The translations under genes and the position numbers were made by a program. Of a DNA stretch of 64,000 bases, positions 6,661 to 14,910 are shown in pieces. Every line of letters begins with the position of its first letter. The stretch's first letter is position 1. This DNA comes from Pseudarthrobacter psychrotolerans (GTDB taxonomy: Bacteria > Actinomycetota > Actinomycetes > Actinomycetales > Micrococcaceae), in contig NZ_CP047898.1 of the NCBI RefSeq assembly GCF_009911795.1, forward strand, positions 4,340,001 through 4,404,000, given 5' to 3'. The notes beneath the pieces are model-generated. The model searched no databases. It was not told the DNA's origin and worked only from the letters and a program-made list of their open reading frames with translations.

Positions 6661-8570
6661 GCATGGAACGTGTGGCCTGGGGCTCCCTGTACAACATCAC
6701 CCGGGCCAAGAGCGGCTCGAAGCCCTTCTCCAAGGCTACCCTGAAGCGGGTCCTGGGCTTCGCGCGCCCGTATCGCGGAAAGCTGATCGCCTTCGTGGGG
6801 CTGTCAATCGTGCTTGCTTTCCTTGCCGTGGCCACGCCCGTTTTGGCGGGCCAGGTGGTGAACACCATTGTGGCCAAGGGCGGTGCGGACGAGGTGATCC
6901 GGCTGGCTGTGCTGATCGCCGTGGTGGCGGTGGCCGAAGCAGGGCTGGGGCTGGTGAGCCGCTGGCTGTCCTCCATGATCGGCGAAGGCGTGATTGTGGA
7001 CCTGCGCACCCGGGTCTTTGACCATGTGCAGAAGATGCCCATTGCGTTCTTCACCCGTACCCGCACCGGTGCCCTGGTCAGCCGCCTGAACAACGACGTC
7101 ATCGGCGCCCAGTCCGCCTTCGCCGGCACACTGTCCGGCGTAGTCAGCAACGTTGTGGCCCTGATCCTGACGCTGATCGTGATGCTCGGGACGTCGTGGC
7201 AGGTCACCGTGCTCGCCATGATCCTGCTGCCGATCTTCCTCATCCCCGCCCGCCGGATGGGCTCCCGGCTCGCGGACCTGCGCCGTGAGGCCGCCGACCA
7301 CAACGCAGCCATGGGCACCCAGATGACCGAGCGGTTCTCCGCTCCGGGCGCCACGCTGGTGAAGCTCTTCGGCCGGCCGGATGAGGAATCCCGCGAGTTC
7401 GCTGTCCGGGCCGGCCGCGTCCGGGACATCGGCGTCCGCACGGCCATGCTGCAGTTCACTTTTGTCACCGCGCTGACGCTGGTATCCGCGCTCGCCTTGG
7501 CACTCGTCTACGGCCTGGGCGGCTGGCTGGCCATCGGCGGACAGCTCGCCGCGGGCGACGTGGTGGTGCTGGCACTGCTGCTGACCCGCCTCTACGCCCC
7601 GCTCACGGCACTGTCCAACGCCCGCGTGGAAATCATGAGTGCCCTGGTCAGTTTCGAACGGGTGTTCGAGATCCTTGACCTCAAGCCCCTGATCCAGCAG
7701 AAGCCCGACGCCGTCGCCATCCCGCCGGGACACGTTTCGGTGGAGTTCGACGACGTCCGCTTCGCCTACCCCTCCGCGGACAAGGTATCGCTCGCCTCGC
7801 TCGAGGAAGTGTCCACGCTGGACACCCGCGGCGGCGAAGAGGTGCTGCACGGCATCAGCTTCCGGGTGGAACCCGGGCAGACCGTCGCCCTGGTGGGTTC
7901 CTCCGGTGCCGGAAAGTCCACCATTGCGCAGCTGCTTTCCCGGCTGTACGACGTCGATTCCGGCGCCGTACGGCTCGGCGGCACCCTTCCCGGCTCCGGA
8001 CTGGATGTCAGGGACGCGACCTTCGATTCCCTGCGCGACACGCTGGGCATGGTCACCCAGGACGGGCACCTGTTCCACGAGTCGATCGCGTCCAACCTCC
8101 GGCTCGCCCGGCCGGACGCCACCGAAGAGGACATGTGGGACGCCATCCGGCAGGCCCGCCTCGAAACCATGATCCGGTCCCTGCCCGACGGCCTGGACAC
8201 CGTGGTGGGCGAGCGCGGCTACCGGCTCTCCGGCGGCGAACGCCAGCGCCTCACCATCGCCCGGCTGCTGATCTCCCAGCCCCGCGTGGTCATCCTCGAC
8301 GAGGCCACCGCCGCACTGGATTCAACGAACGAAGCCGCCGTGCAGGCGGCCCTGGGCGCCGCGCTCGAGGGGCGCACCGCCGTCGTGATTGCCCACCGGC
8401 TGTCCACCATCCGTGCCGCCGACGTCATCCTGGTGGTGGAGGACGGGCAGATCGTGGAGCGCGGGAACCACACGGAGTTGCTGGCCGTCGAGGGTCGCTA
8501 TGCCGAGCTGTACCGGACGCAGTTCGCCGAGGCTACTGCTGTGGCTGAGGAAGCAGTTCCAGAGTTCTAG
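6657..8570 (+). CDS. ABC exporter, fused permease and ATPase
   Basis: A 637-residue half-transporter: about 60 N-terminal residues, six transmembrane helices (about 40-330, ABC_membrane type with SMIGEGVIVDLRTRVFDHVQ and FFTRTRTGALVSRLNNDV) and an NBD with GSSGAGKST, signature LSGGERQR, Walker B VVILDEAT and the AHRLSTI switch histidine. It belongs to the MsbA/multidrug exporter group and would dimerise in the cytoplasmic membrane. An insert of about 15 residues precedes the EEVLHGISF strand of the NBD. It overlaps the ABC-F gene by four bases (ATGA). Paired with ABC-F, drug efflux is the likeliest job; the substrate is unknown. Confidence 0.9.
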   Translation: MSMERVAWGSLYNITRAKSGSKPFSKATLKRVLGFARPYRGKLIAFVGLSIVLAFLAVATPVLAGQVVNTIVAKGGADEVIRLAVLIAVVAVAEAGLGLVSRWLSSMIGEGVIVDLRTRVFDHVQKMPIAFFTRTRTGALVSRLNNDVIGAQSAFAGTLSGVVSNVVALILTLIVMLGTSWQVTVLAMILLPIFLIPARRMGSRLADLRREAADHNAAMGTQMTERFSAPGATLVKLFGRPDEESREFAVRAGRVRDIGVRTAMLQFTFVTALTLVSALALALVYGLGGWLAIGGQLAAGDVVVLALLLTRLYAPLTALSNARVEIMSALVSFERVFEILDLKPLIQQKPDAVAIPPGHVSVEFDDVRFAYPSADKVSLASLEEVSTLDTRGGEEVLHGISFRVEPGQTVALVGSSGAGKSTIAQLLSRLYDVDSGAVRLGGTLPGSGLDVRDATFDSLRDTLGMVTQDGHLFHESIASNLRLARPDATEEDMWDAIRQARLETMIRSLPDGLDTVVGERGYRLSGGERQRLTIARLLISQPRVVILDEATAALDSTNEAAVQAALGAALEGRTAVVIAHRLSTIRAADVILVVEDGQIVERGNHTELLAVEGRYAELYRTQFAEATAVAEEAVPEF

Positions 8571-8577
8571 CCCCCGT

Positions 8578-8632
8578 GAGGGGTGAGGTTTCGGCGCTTA
8601 GCCCGGGCTGAAGCGACGAAACCTCACCCCTC
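8578..8632. terminator. Bidirectional palindromic terminator
   Basis: Perfect 16-bp arms (8578-8593 and 8617-8632) enclose a 23-base centre that is itself palindromic around AGCCCGGGCT. It lies between the converging exporter and Nudix genes and serves both directions. There is no long T tract. Confidence 0.75.
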
Positions 8633-9050
8633 AGCGGCGCAGCGCGGCCAGTTCGGGCAGGATGTGGTCAGTGAGCAGCGGGGCGAGGTCCGAGGGCAGT
8701 GGCGCGCCCCGGTCCAGCGCCGCCAGGTCCAGCCAGCGGATCTCGGCGATCTCCGCTGACGGGTGTGCCGTCCAGGTTCCCGGCGCAGTAAACACCGTGG
8801 CCTCAATGTCCGTGGCGGCCTCGTTGGCGGCGTCGGCGATCCAGACGCCCATCAGCTCCAGCTCGCGCGGATCCACCACGATCCCCACTTCCTCCTGAAG
8901 TTCCCGCGCCGCGGCATGGACGGCGGTTTCACCGGCCTCGGGCTTGCCTCCCGGGTGCATAAACATGCTGGTGCCGCGCTTGCGGACGGTCAGGAGCCGG
9001 CCGGCGTCGTCGAAGACACAGACGGCGGAGACAACAATGCGGGCTTTCAC
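8631..9050 (-). CDS. Nudix hydrolase
   Basis: A 139-residue single-domain protein. The Nudix box is clear: GGKPEAGETAVHAAARELQ followed by EEVGI. Nudix enzymes hydrolyse nucleoside-diphosphate derivatives with a divalent metal; the substrate here cannot be told. The longest frame starts at 9209, but a GTG at 9050 (VKARIVVSAVCVFDDAGRLL) gives the normal domain start, because the upstream segment overlaps the DUF6314 gene. The two genes form a likely operon with a 32-base gap. Confidence 0.85.
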   Translation of the reverse strand: MKARIVVSAVCVFDDAGRLLTVRKRGTSMFMHPGGKPEAGETAVHAAARELQEEVGIVVDPRELELMGVWIADAANEAATDIEATVFTAPGTWTAHPSAEIAEIRWLDLAALDRGAPLPSDLAPLLTDHILPELAALRR

Positions 9051-9082
9051 GGTTCCGAGCCTAGCCTGTTCAGACTGCCGCT

Positions 9083-9559
9083 TCAGACCTGCCGCTTCAG
9101 GGCGGACGTCAGCAGCAGGTCCTTGCGTGGGCCGGTCACATCCCACGTATAACTGAACGTGTCCGGGCCTTGGTAGTTGTAGGCCACGCGGTACGTATCG
9201 GGATCGCACCAGTGCCGGTCCTGGCTGGCCTCCGGCGTGAAGCTCATCCGGTGGAAGGGCCGCCCGTCGGCAAAAAACACGTCCAGGGCGTCGGGCCGGT
9301 CGGCGGGTTTCAGGAGGTATTCGCGGGAGGCGGGGCCGGTAAAGGTGGGCCAGCGCATGGTGCCTTCTTCACGGAGGGACAGGCCGCCGTCGTCCGCGGG
9401 GGAAAAACGGACGACGCCGGAAAAGGTTCCGTGGGTGCCGGTGGACCGGTCCAGCAGCTGCCGATCAACGGCCCAGTTTCCCTGAACCGGCAAGTTCCCG
9501 GCCGGCGAGGGGCCGAGCAGGTAGGCGCGGAGGTCGAACTCCGGTGAAGGAAGATTCAA
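9083..9559 (-). CDS. DUF6314 family protein
   Basis: A 158-residue protein with the DUF6314 pattern: GNWAVDRQLLDR near the start, GTFSGVVRFSP, an RPFHRM strand, HWCDPDTYRVAYNY and a closing WDVTGPRKDLLLTS. It is a small beta-barrel-like cytoplasmic protein of unknown function. The only plausible start is a TTG at 9557-9559, only one base downstream of the end of tRNA-Arg on the same strand, so the message may come from a tRNA-mRNA transcript or be leaderless. No ribosome site is visible. Confidence 0.8.
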   Translation of the reverse strand: MNLPSPEFDLRAYLLGPSPAGNLPVQGNWAVDRQLLDRSTGTHGTFSGVVRFSPADDGGLSLREEGTMRWPTFTGPASREYLLKPADRPDALDVFFADGRPFHRMSFTPEASQDRHWCDPDTYRVAYNYQGPDTFSYTWDVTGPRKDLLLTSALKRQV

Positions 9560-9560
9560 G

Positions 9561-9633
9561 TGCCCTCGATTGGAATCGAACCAACGACACCGGCTTTAGG
9601 AGAGCCGTGCTCTATCCACTGAGCTACGAGGGC
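9561..9633 (-). tRNA. tRNA-Arg (anticodon CCT)
   Basis: The minus strand folds into a cloverleaf of 73 bases. The acceptor arms GCCCTCG and CGAGGGC pair (discriminator A), the D-arm is TAGCTCAGTGGATAGAGCA, the anticodon stem CGGCT/AGCCG holds loop CTCCTAA, and the T-loop is GGTTCGATTCC. The CCA end is not encoded. Anticodon CCT reads AGG (Arg). Confidence 0.95.
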
Positions 9634-9716
9634 GCGTATCCGCTGTTCCGGCAAGGCCGGTCCGTCCGGACACGGATACAAGCATACAAGGTGGCGGGCC
9701 GTACTACGCTCTTGGC

Positions 9717-10484
9717 ATGAGATCAGCCCCGACGCCCGCCCCCGCCGTGGCCTACCTCCCGGACACTGCTTCCACCCGCCAATACATCGGGGCCTGGTCT
9801 GTCCTGAGTGTCCTGCAGTATTTTGTGGCGGAAACCGCCGTGATCGGCGCCTGGGGCGGCCCGCAGCCCTATGACCGCCGGACCGGATACATCAGCGACC
9901 TCGGCGCGCTTAACTGCGGGATCTACGACGGACGGGACGTCTGTTCACCGCTGCATTGGCTGATGAACGCCTCGTTTGTGGTCCAGGGACTGGGGATGCT
10001 GCTCGGTGCGCTGCTGCTGGGTTCGGGGCTGCTGTGTGTCGCCGCCAGGGCCGGCGCCCGCGTCCAGCCCGGGCGCCGAAAGCCGTGGCTGGCGGCGGTC
10101 TGGGTGCGGATCCTGACCGGCACCGCCGGCGCGGGGACCATGATGGTGGGCTTGGTGCCGGAAGACGTCGGCTCCGGCTGGCACTTCATCGGCGCGCTGA
10201 TGTACTTTCTTGCCGGCGCGTTGGCACTGCTGCTGCTGGGCGCGTTGTGGCTGCAGCAAACGCCCCTGGGGTGGTTTGTCCTGGTGTGCGGGCTGGTGTC
10301 GCTCGCCGCGCTGGTGACCGGCGGCCTGACGGGGATGGACGTGCCGGAGCCGGGCACCCTGGAACGGCTGATGGGCTATCCGGTCACGGTGGGCGTGGCT
10401 GCGGCGGGTCTGGTGATCGCCCAACGAGTGCACCGGCAGCGCAAGGAAGGGCGCGCCACTGTCACCTCATCGATTGCTCCGTAA
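9717..10484 (+). CDS. DUF998 family membrane protein
   Basis: A 255-residue protein with about six transmembrane helices. It shows the DUF998 features: an N-terminal helix, RTGYISDLGALNCG in the first loop, CSPLHWLMNASFVVQG, and GMMMVGLVPE-like residues in the fourth region (TMMVGLVPEDVGSGWHFIGAL). The function of the family is not established. The last seven codons and the TAA lie inside a palindromic repeat element (10465-10586), so the element supplies the end of the gene. Confidence 0.8.
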   Translation: MRSAPTPAPAVAYLPDTASTRQYIGAWSVLSVLQYFVAETAVIGAWGGPQPYDRRTGYISDLGALNCGIYDGRDVCSPLHWLMNASFVVQGLGMLLGALLLGSGLLCVAARAGARVQPGRRKPWLAAVWVRILTGTAGAGTMMVGLVPEDVGSGWHFIGALMYFLAGALALLLLGALWLQQTPLGWFVLVCGLVSLAALVTGGLTGMDVPEPGTLERLMGYPVTVGVAAAGLVIAQRVHRQRKEGRATVTSSIAP

Positions 10485-10586
10485 GCGCCCCCTAACCTCG
10501 CAAGCTCGGCCAGGGAACCCTGCCGGCGTGGGCCCAAGCGCCGTTTGGGAGGGCTCAAAAGGGCCGTTACGGAGCAACCGATGAGG
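10465..10586. repeat. Palindromic intergenic repeat element, copy 1
   Basis: Arms of 19 bp (10465-10483 and 10568-10586) match in 18 positions. The centre holds a 41-bp block (10496-10536) identical to 29439-29479 in copy 2, including the small palindrome CAGGGAACCCTG. It lies between two converging genes, where it could end both transcripts. Confidence 0.85.
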
Positions 10587-10595
10587 TGGAGTGAG

Positions 10596-11225
10596 TCAGT
10601 TGGCCGTTTTTGCGGGCTTTTTGCGCAGGAACACTGCGGCTGCCCCGGCCAGCAGGCTGAGGACGAACAGCACCCACCCCGCAACGGTGAGCCCGGACGC
10701 CAAGGCGACCTGGCCGGCGTCGGCCGTTTCCGATCCCAGCGCGGCATCGATGGCGACATTGCCCCACAGCCGGACCACCACAAACAGCAGCGGGACAGCC
10801 CAGAGGGCCCAGCGGAGAGTCTTCCTGGCGACGTTGGTCCCGATGAGCAGCAGCCAGGTGAAGCCAAAGATCAGCGGGAAGAGGGTGCCGGCCGTCTTGT
10901 GCACGTAGTTGAGCTGGCCGCGGGCGTCGTCGTCCATGGCGGCGTTCAACTGGCCAACGTAGCCGGCGTCAAAACCGCCCACCAGGGAGTCGGGCATGGC
11001 CAGGCCGCCGGAGAGCTGGGTGAGCTGCTGCAGCGTGAGCAGGTGGACGTACCAGAACAGGAAAAGGCTGACAACGACGCCCGCGATGAGTATCAGGCTG
11101 GTGTTGTTCTGGGCCTTCTGCGGCGAACGGCTGGTGGAGTGGTTGATGACCGGCGGAAGGCTGTGCTGTGGAACAGCCGCCTTGGAGCCGTGCTTCTTGA
11201 TCCGCTGCGCTGGGGTTTTGGCCAT
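10596..11225 (-). CDS. Small membrane protein, about four helices
   Basis: A 209-residue protein: a basic cytoplasmic N-terminus (MAKTPAQRIKKHGSK), a hydrophobic helix near residues 42-65, a loop of about 60 residues (GGLAMPDSLVGGFDAGYVG), three further helices and a KKPAKTAN tail. No family was recognised. The frame can be extended to 11321 without an ATG, but 11225 is preferred since it avoids overlap with the divergent phosphatase gene. Its 3' end abuts a palindromic repeat. Confidence 0.7.
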   Translation of the reverse strand: MAKTPAQRIKKHGSKAAVPQHSLPPVINHSTSRSPQKAQNNTSLILIAGVVVSLFLFWYVHLLTLQQLTQLSGGLAMPDSLVGGFDAGYVGQLNAAMDDDARGQLNYVHKTAGTLFPLIFGFTWLLLIGTNVARKTLRWALWAVPLLFVVVRLWGNVAIDAALGSETADAGQVALASGLTVAGWVLFVLSLLAGAAAVFLRKKPAKTAN

Positions 11226-11257
11226 GGCACCATTATCCCGCCACCTAAACTGGGTCC

Positions 11258-12103
11258 ATGACCACTGGCAGGCACAGCGCCCTTGAACTTGACCCCGCCC
11301 TGGACGACTACCAGCTGGCATCCGCGCTGGTGCGCGAAGCCGGGCAGCTCGCGCTCCTGATGCGCATGGCCGGACTCCAGCCGCAGCAGAAAACCTCCAT
11401 CTCCGATGTGGTGACCGCTGCGGACCACGCGGCGGAAGCCTACGTGCTGGGGCAGCTGCAGCGTTGCCGGCCGGAGGATGGCATCCTGGGGGAGGAGGGC
11501 GCCTCTGTGGCGGGCACCAGCGGCCGCACCTGGGTGATCGACCCCGTGGACGGCACCTACAACTTCCTGCACGGATCCACGTACTGGTGCTCGGCCCTCG
11601 CGCTCAAGGACTCGTCCGATGTGCTGCTCGGCGCGATTTTCCAGCCGGAGGAGGACAAACTCTGGCTCGGCGGCACGGCCCATGCGGCCACGCTGAATGG
11701 CGACGTGCTGACCGCCTACCAGGACACGGGGGCCGGCCAGGACGGCCGGGCGCGCAACGCAACCGCGCTCGCCGAACTCGGCGCGGCCACCTACATCCAC
11801 CCCACCTGGCTGATGGATCCGCTCTGCGCCATGCCGTGGCACGCTGCGGCCACCTCGGCCGCGGCGCTGCGGATGTTCGGCTCCGGGTCCTGCGACCTGG
11901 GCCGGGTGGCTGATGGCCAGCTGGGATGCTGGTTCCAGCACAGCTGCCCGGAATGGGACTGGCTGCCCGGCAAAGCAATCGTCCGGGCCGCCGGCGGCGC
12001 CACCGACACGGTCCGGATCAACGGCCTGGACTGGTTTATGGCGGGAGGCACGACGGCGGTACGGGAGTTGCGTGCCGCCCTTGAGTCGGGCTCGGTGGCC
12101 TGA
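11258..12103 (+). CDS. Inositol monophosphatase-family phosphatase
   Basis: A 281-residue enzyme with the metal-binding motifs of the IMPase family: SDVVTAADHAAE, GEEG (metal Glu), DPVDGTYNF (motif DPxDGT) and the C-terminal EWDWLPGKAIVRAAGG. Family members are Mg-dependent phosphatases of inositol phosphate, histidinol phosphate or 3'-phosphoadenosine phosphates; the exact substrate cannot be fixed from sequence. It stands alone, divergent from the small membrane protein, so its link to the distant inositol island is not supported by context. Confidence 0.85.
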   Translation: MTTGRHSALELDPALDDYQLASALVREAGQLALLMRMAGLQPQQKTSISDVVTAADHAAEAYVLGQLQRCRPEDGILGEEGASVAGTSGRTWVIDPVDGTYNFLHGSTYWCSALALKDSSDVLLGAIFQPEEDKLWLGGTAHAATLNGDVLTAYQDTGAGQDGRARNATALAELGAATYIHPTWLMDPLCAMPWHAAATSAAALRMFGSGSCDLGRVADGQLGCWFQHSCPEWDWLPGKAIVRAAGGATDTVRINGLDWFMAGGTTAVRELRAALESGSVA

Positions 12104-12201
12104 GCACGGACCGGCTTTTGCGCGCTTCCCGGGTTGGGCTCGCGGTGTTATCCACAGGCTGGACCTGACTGTCAGCCCCACCGCCTAGACTTATAGGCAC
12201 C

Positions 12202-14778
12202 ATGGATATGTTGTTTGACCCGTACTCTGACGGACCGTTCAAGGCCGCCACGCCAGCCGCCGCCCGCACCAAGTCGCGCCCGGAAGGCTTTGCCGCGGCT
12301 GCCGAATTCGGTGGCGGCGGGCCCGGTGGCGGACCGGGCGGCGGGTCCGAACACGCAGCTGAACAGGGCTCCCAGCGCACGGGCGGCTGGGCCAACCAGC
12401 AGCCCCCTCATGACGGCAACGGCGAGCCGGCCCACCACCGGCCGAATGCCGAGGAACTCCTGCAGGGACTCAACCCGCAGCAGGAGGAAGCCGTTAAGCA
12501 CGCAGGCGGAGCCCTGCTTATTGTGGCCGGCGCCGGTTCGGGAAAAACCCGCGTCCTCAGCAACCGGATCGCCTACCTCATCGCCACGCACCGCGCGCAT
12601 CACGGTGAGATCCTGGCCATCACGTTCACCAACAAGGCCGCCGCCGAGATGCGGGAGCGCATCGCTGCGCTGGTGGGTGGACGGGCCAAGATCATGTGGA
12701 TCTCCACGTTCCACTCGTCCTGCGTGCGGATCCTGCGCCAGGAGGCCGCCAACGTCGGCCGGAAGTCGAACTTCTCCATCTACGACTCCGCGGACTCGCT
12801 GCGGCTGGTCGTCCAGGTCTCCAAGAGCCTGGACCTGGATCCTAAGAAGTTCGCGCCCAAGGCCATCCAGCACAAGATCTCAGCGCTCAAGAACGAGCTC
12901 ATCGACGCCGATTCCTACGCGTCCTCGGCGAACCACAACGATCCGTTCGAGTCCGCCGTGGCTGACGTCTTCAAGGGCTACACGCAGCGGCTGCGCCAGG
13001 CCAACGCCATGGACTTCGATGACCTCATCGCCGAGACGGTCTACATGTTCCGTGCCTTCCCGGCGCTCGCCGATTCCTACCGGCGGCGTTTCCGGCACGT
13101 CCTCGTGGACGAGTACCAGGACACCAACCACGCCCAGTACGCCCTGGTCCGCGAAATTGTGGGTGAGGGCCCCGGAGCATCCGAGCTCACCGTCGTCGGC
13201 GACTCCGACCAGTCCATCTACGCCTTCCGCGGCGCCGACATCCGCAACATCGTGGAGTTCGAGAAGGACTACCCGGACGCCCGCACCATCAAACTGGAGC
13301 AGAACTACCGCTCCACGCAGAACATCCTCAGCGCGGCCAACTCCGTGATTTCACGCAACCCCAACCGCCCCGACAAACGGCTGTGGACCGCCGAAGGCGA
13401 GGGCCACAAGATCATCGGCTACGTGGGCGAGAACGAGCACGCCGAGGCCCAGTTCATTGCCAAGGAGATTGACCGGCTCCAGGACGAGGACAACCTCCGC
13501 CCCGGCGACGTTGCCATTTTCTACCGCACCAACGCGCAATCCCGTTCCATCGAGGATGTGCTGGTCCGGGTAGGCCTGCCGTACAAGGTCGTGGGCGGCA
13601 CGCGCTTCTACGACCGCAAGGAAATCAAGGACGCCCTCGCGTACCTCCGGGTTCTGGTGAACCCGGACGACGACGTGAACCTGCGCCGCGTGCTCAACGA
13701 ACCCAAGCGCGGCATTGGTGACCGCGCCGAAGGCGCCGTGGCCGCGCTGGCCCAGCGCGAACGGATGTCATTTATGGCCGCCGCCCGGCGGGCTGAAGAA
13801 GCCCCCGGCATGGCCACGCGTTCCGTCAACGCTGTCCTCGGGTTTGTGAAACTGCTGGACGACCTCGCAGAGGTAGCCTCCGGTTCGGGTGCCGCCGCCG
13901 CGCTGGAAGCCGTCCTGGAACAGACCGGTTACCTTGCCGGGCTGCGTTCCAGCACTGATCCACAGGATGAGTCCCGCGTGGAGAACCTCGCGGAACTCGT
14001 CGCCGTCGTGCGTGAATACGAACAGGAAAACCCGGAAGGGTCCCTGGGCGCCTTCCTGGAACAGGTGTCCCTGGTGGCTGATGCCGACCAGATCCCGGAC
14101 GCGCCGGGCGCGGACATCGACGCCGCCGTGGCGGAAGCCAAACGCCTCGGGGTGGTCACGCTGATGACCCTCCACACCGCCAAGGGGCTCGAATTCCCGG
14201 TGGTGTTCCTGACCGGCATGGAACACGGGCTGTTCCCGCACCAGCGCTCGGCCACGGACCCCAAGGAACTCGCCGAGGAACGCCGGCTGGCCTACGTGGG
14301 CCTGACCCGCGCGCGCAAGCGCCTCTACGTCACCCGGTCCGAAGTCCGCAGCATGTGGGGCCAAAGCCAGTACAACCCGGCCAGCCAGTTCCTCGAGGAG
14401 ATTCCCGCCGAGCTTCTGGAGTGGAAGCGCGAGGGCACCAGCAAGCAGTCCGGCGGGTGGGGGAGCAGCGCCTCGATCGGCTCCAGCCGTTACGGCGGAT
14501 CCTTCTGGGGCGCCGGCACGTCCCGCGGTGCGGTGGCCGACTCGTCGGCGGGCTTCAACGCGGACGTTCCCGCAGCCATCGCCAAGAATCGGGTCCAGCC
14601 GCAGAAGGAGATTGTGGCCGTCAGCGTGGGCGACAAGGTCAACCACACCAGCTTCGGCAACGGCACCGTGCTGGCGCTGGAAGGCGCGGGGGACAAAACG
14701 GTGGCCAAGGTGAAGTTCGACGTCGGCGAGAAGCGACTCCTGCTCCGGTACGCGCCGCTCACGAAGCTCGACGCCTAG
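12202..14778 (+). CDS. pcrA: ATP-dependent DNA helicase PcrA/UvrD
   Basis: An 858-residue SF1A helicase. Residues 1-85 form a Gly/Pro-rich disordered leader. Then come the Q motif (LNPQQEEAV), Walker A VAGAGSGKTR (about 108-116), ITFTNKAAAEMRERI, DEYQDTNHAQY (motif II), VVGDSDQSIYAFRGAD (III), QNYRSTQNIL (IV), TLHTAKGLEFPVVF (V) and RRLAYVGLTRARKRLY (VI). The last ~45 residues (VGDKVNHTSFGNGTVLALEG) are the Tudor-like RNA-polymerase-binding tail of PcrA. It unwinds DNA in excision repair and clears RNA polymerase and recombinase from DNA. ATG 12202 is the only sensible start. Confidence 0.95.
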   Translation: MDMLFDPYSDGPFKAATPAAARTKSRPEGFAAAAEFGGGGPGGGPGGGSEHAAEQGSQRTGGWANQQPPHDGNGEPAHHRPNAEELLQGLNPQQEEAVKHAGGALLIVAGAGSGKTRVLSNRIAYLIATHRAHHGEILAITFTNKAAAEMRERIAALVGGRAKIMWISTFHSSCVRILRQEAANVGRKSNFSIYDSADSLRLVVQVSKSLDLDPKKFAPKAIQHKISALKNELIDADSYASSANHNDPFESAVADVFKGYTQRLRQANAMDFDDLIAETVYMFRAFPALADSYRRRFRHVLVDEYQDTNHAQYALVREIVGEGPGASELTVVGDSDQSIYAFRGADIRNIVEFEKDYPDARTIKLEQNYRSTQNILSAANSVISRNPNRPDKRLWTAEGEGHKIIGYVGENEHAEAQFIAKEIDRLQDEDNLRPGDVAIFYRTNAQSRSIEDVLVRVGLPYKVVGGTRFYDRKEIKDALAYLRVLVNPDDDVNLRRVLNEPKRGIGDRAEGAVAALAQRERMSFMAAARRAEEAPGMATRSVNAVLGFVKLLDDLAEVASGSGAAAALEAVLEQTGYLAGLRSSTDPQDESRVENLAELVAVVREYEQENPEGSLGAFLEQVSLVADADQIPDAPGADIDAAVAEAKRLGVVTLMTLHTAKGLEFPVVFLTGMEHGLFPHQRSATDPKELAEERRLAYVGLTRARKRLYVTRSEVRSMWGQSQYNPASQFLEEIPAELLEWKREGTSKQSGGWGSSASIGSSRYGGSFWGAGTSRGAVADSSAGFNADVPAAIAKNRVQPQKEIVAVSVGDKVNHTSFGNGTVLALEGAGDKTVAKVKFDVGEKRLLLRYAPLTKLDA

Positions 14779-14910
14779 CCACGCTTTGCCCTTGTCCGGG
14801 CACGCCGGCTGGCTTACAGTTCAGGAACGCGCCAGTAGCCGGGGAACCGGTGAAGCGCAGGCCACTTGGGCACAGCAGATCCTGAGCACAGCAGATTCGG
14901 GGGCTCCACC

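Noticed and set aside
11258..12103. Inositol-monophosphatase-like gene as part of the inositol island
   Set aside because: It is 12 kb away, stands alone and has none of the island's promoter motifs; the family name reflects only the fold.
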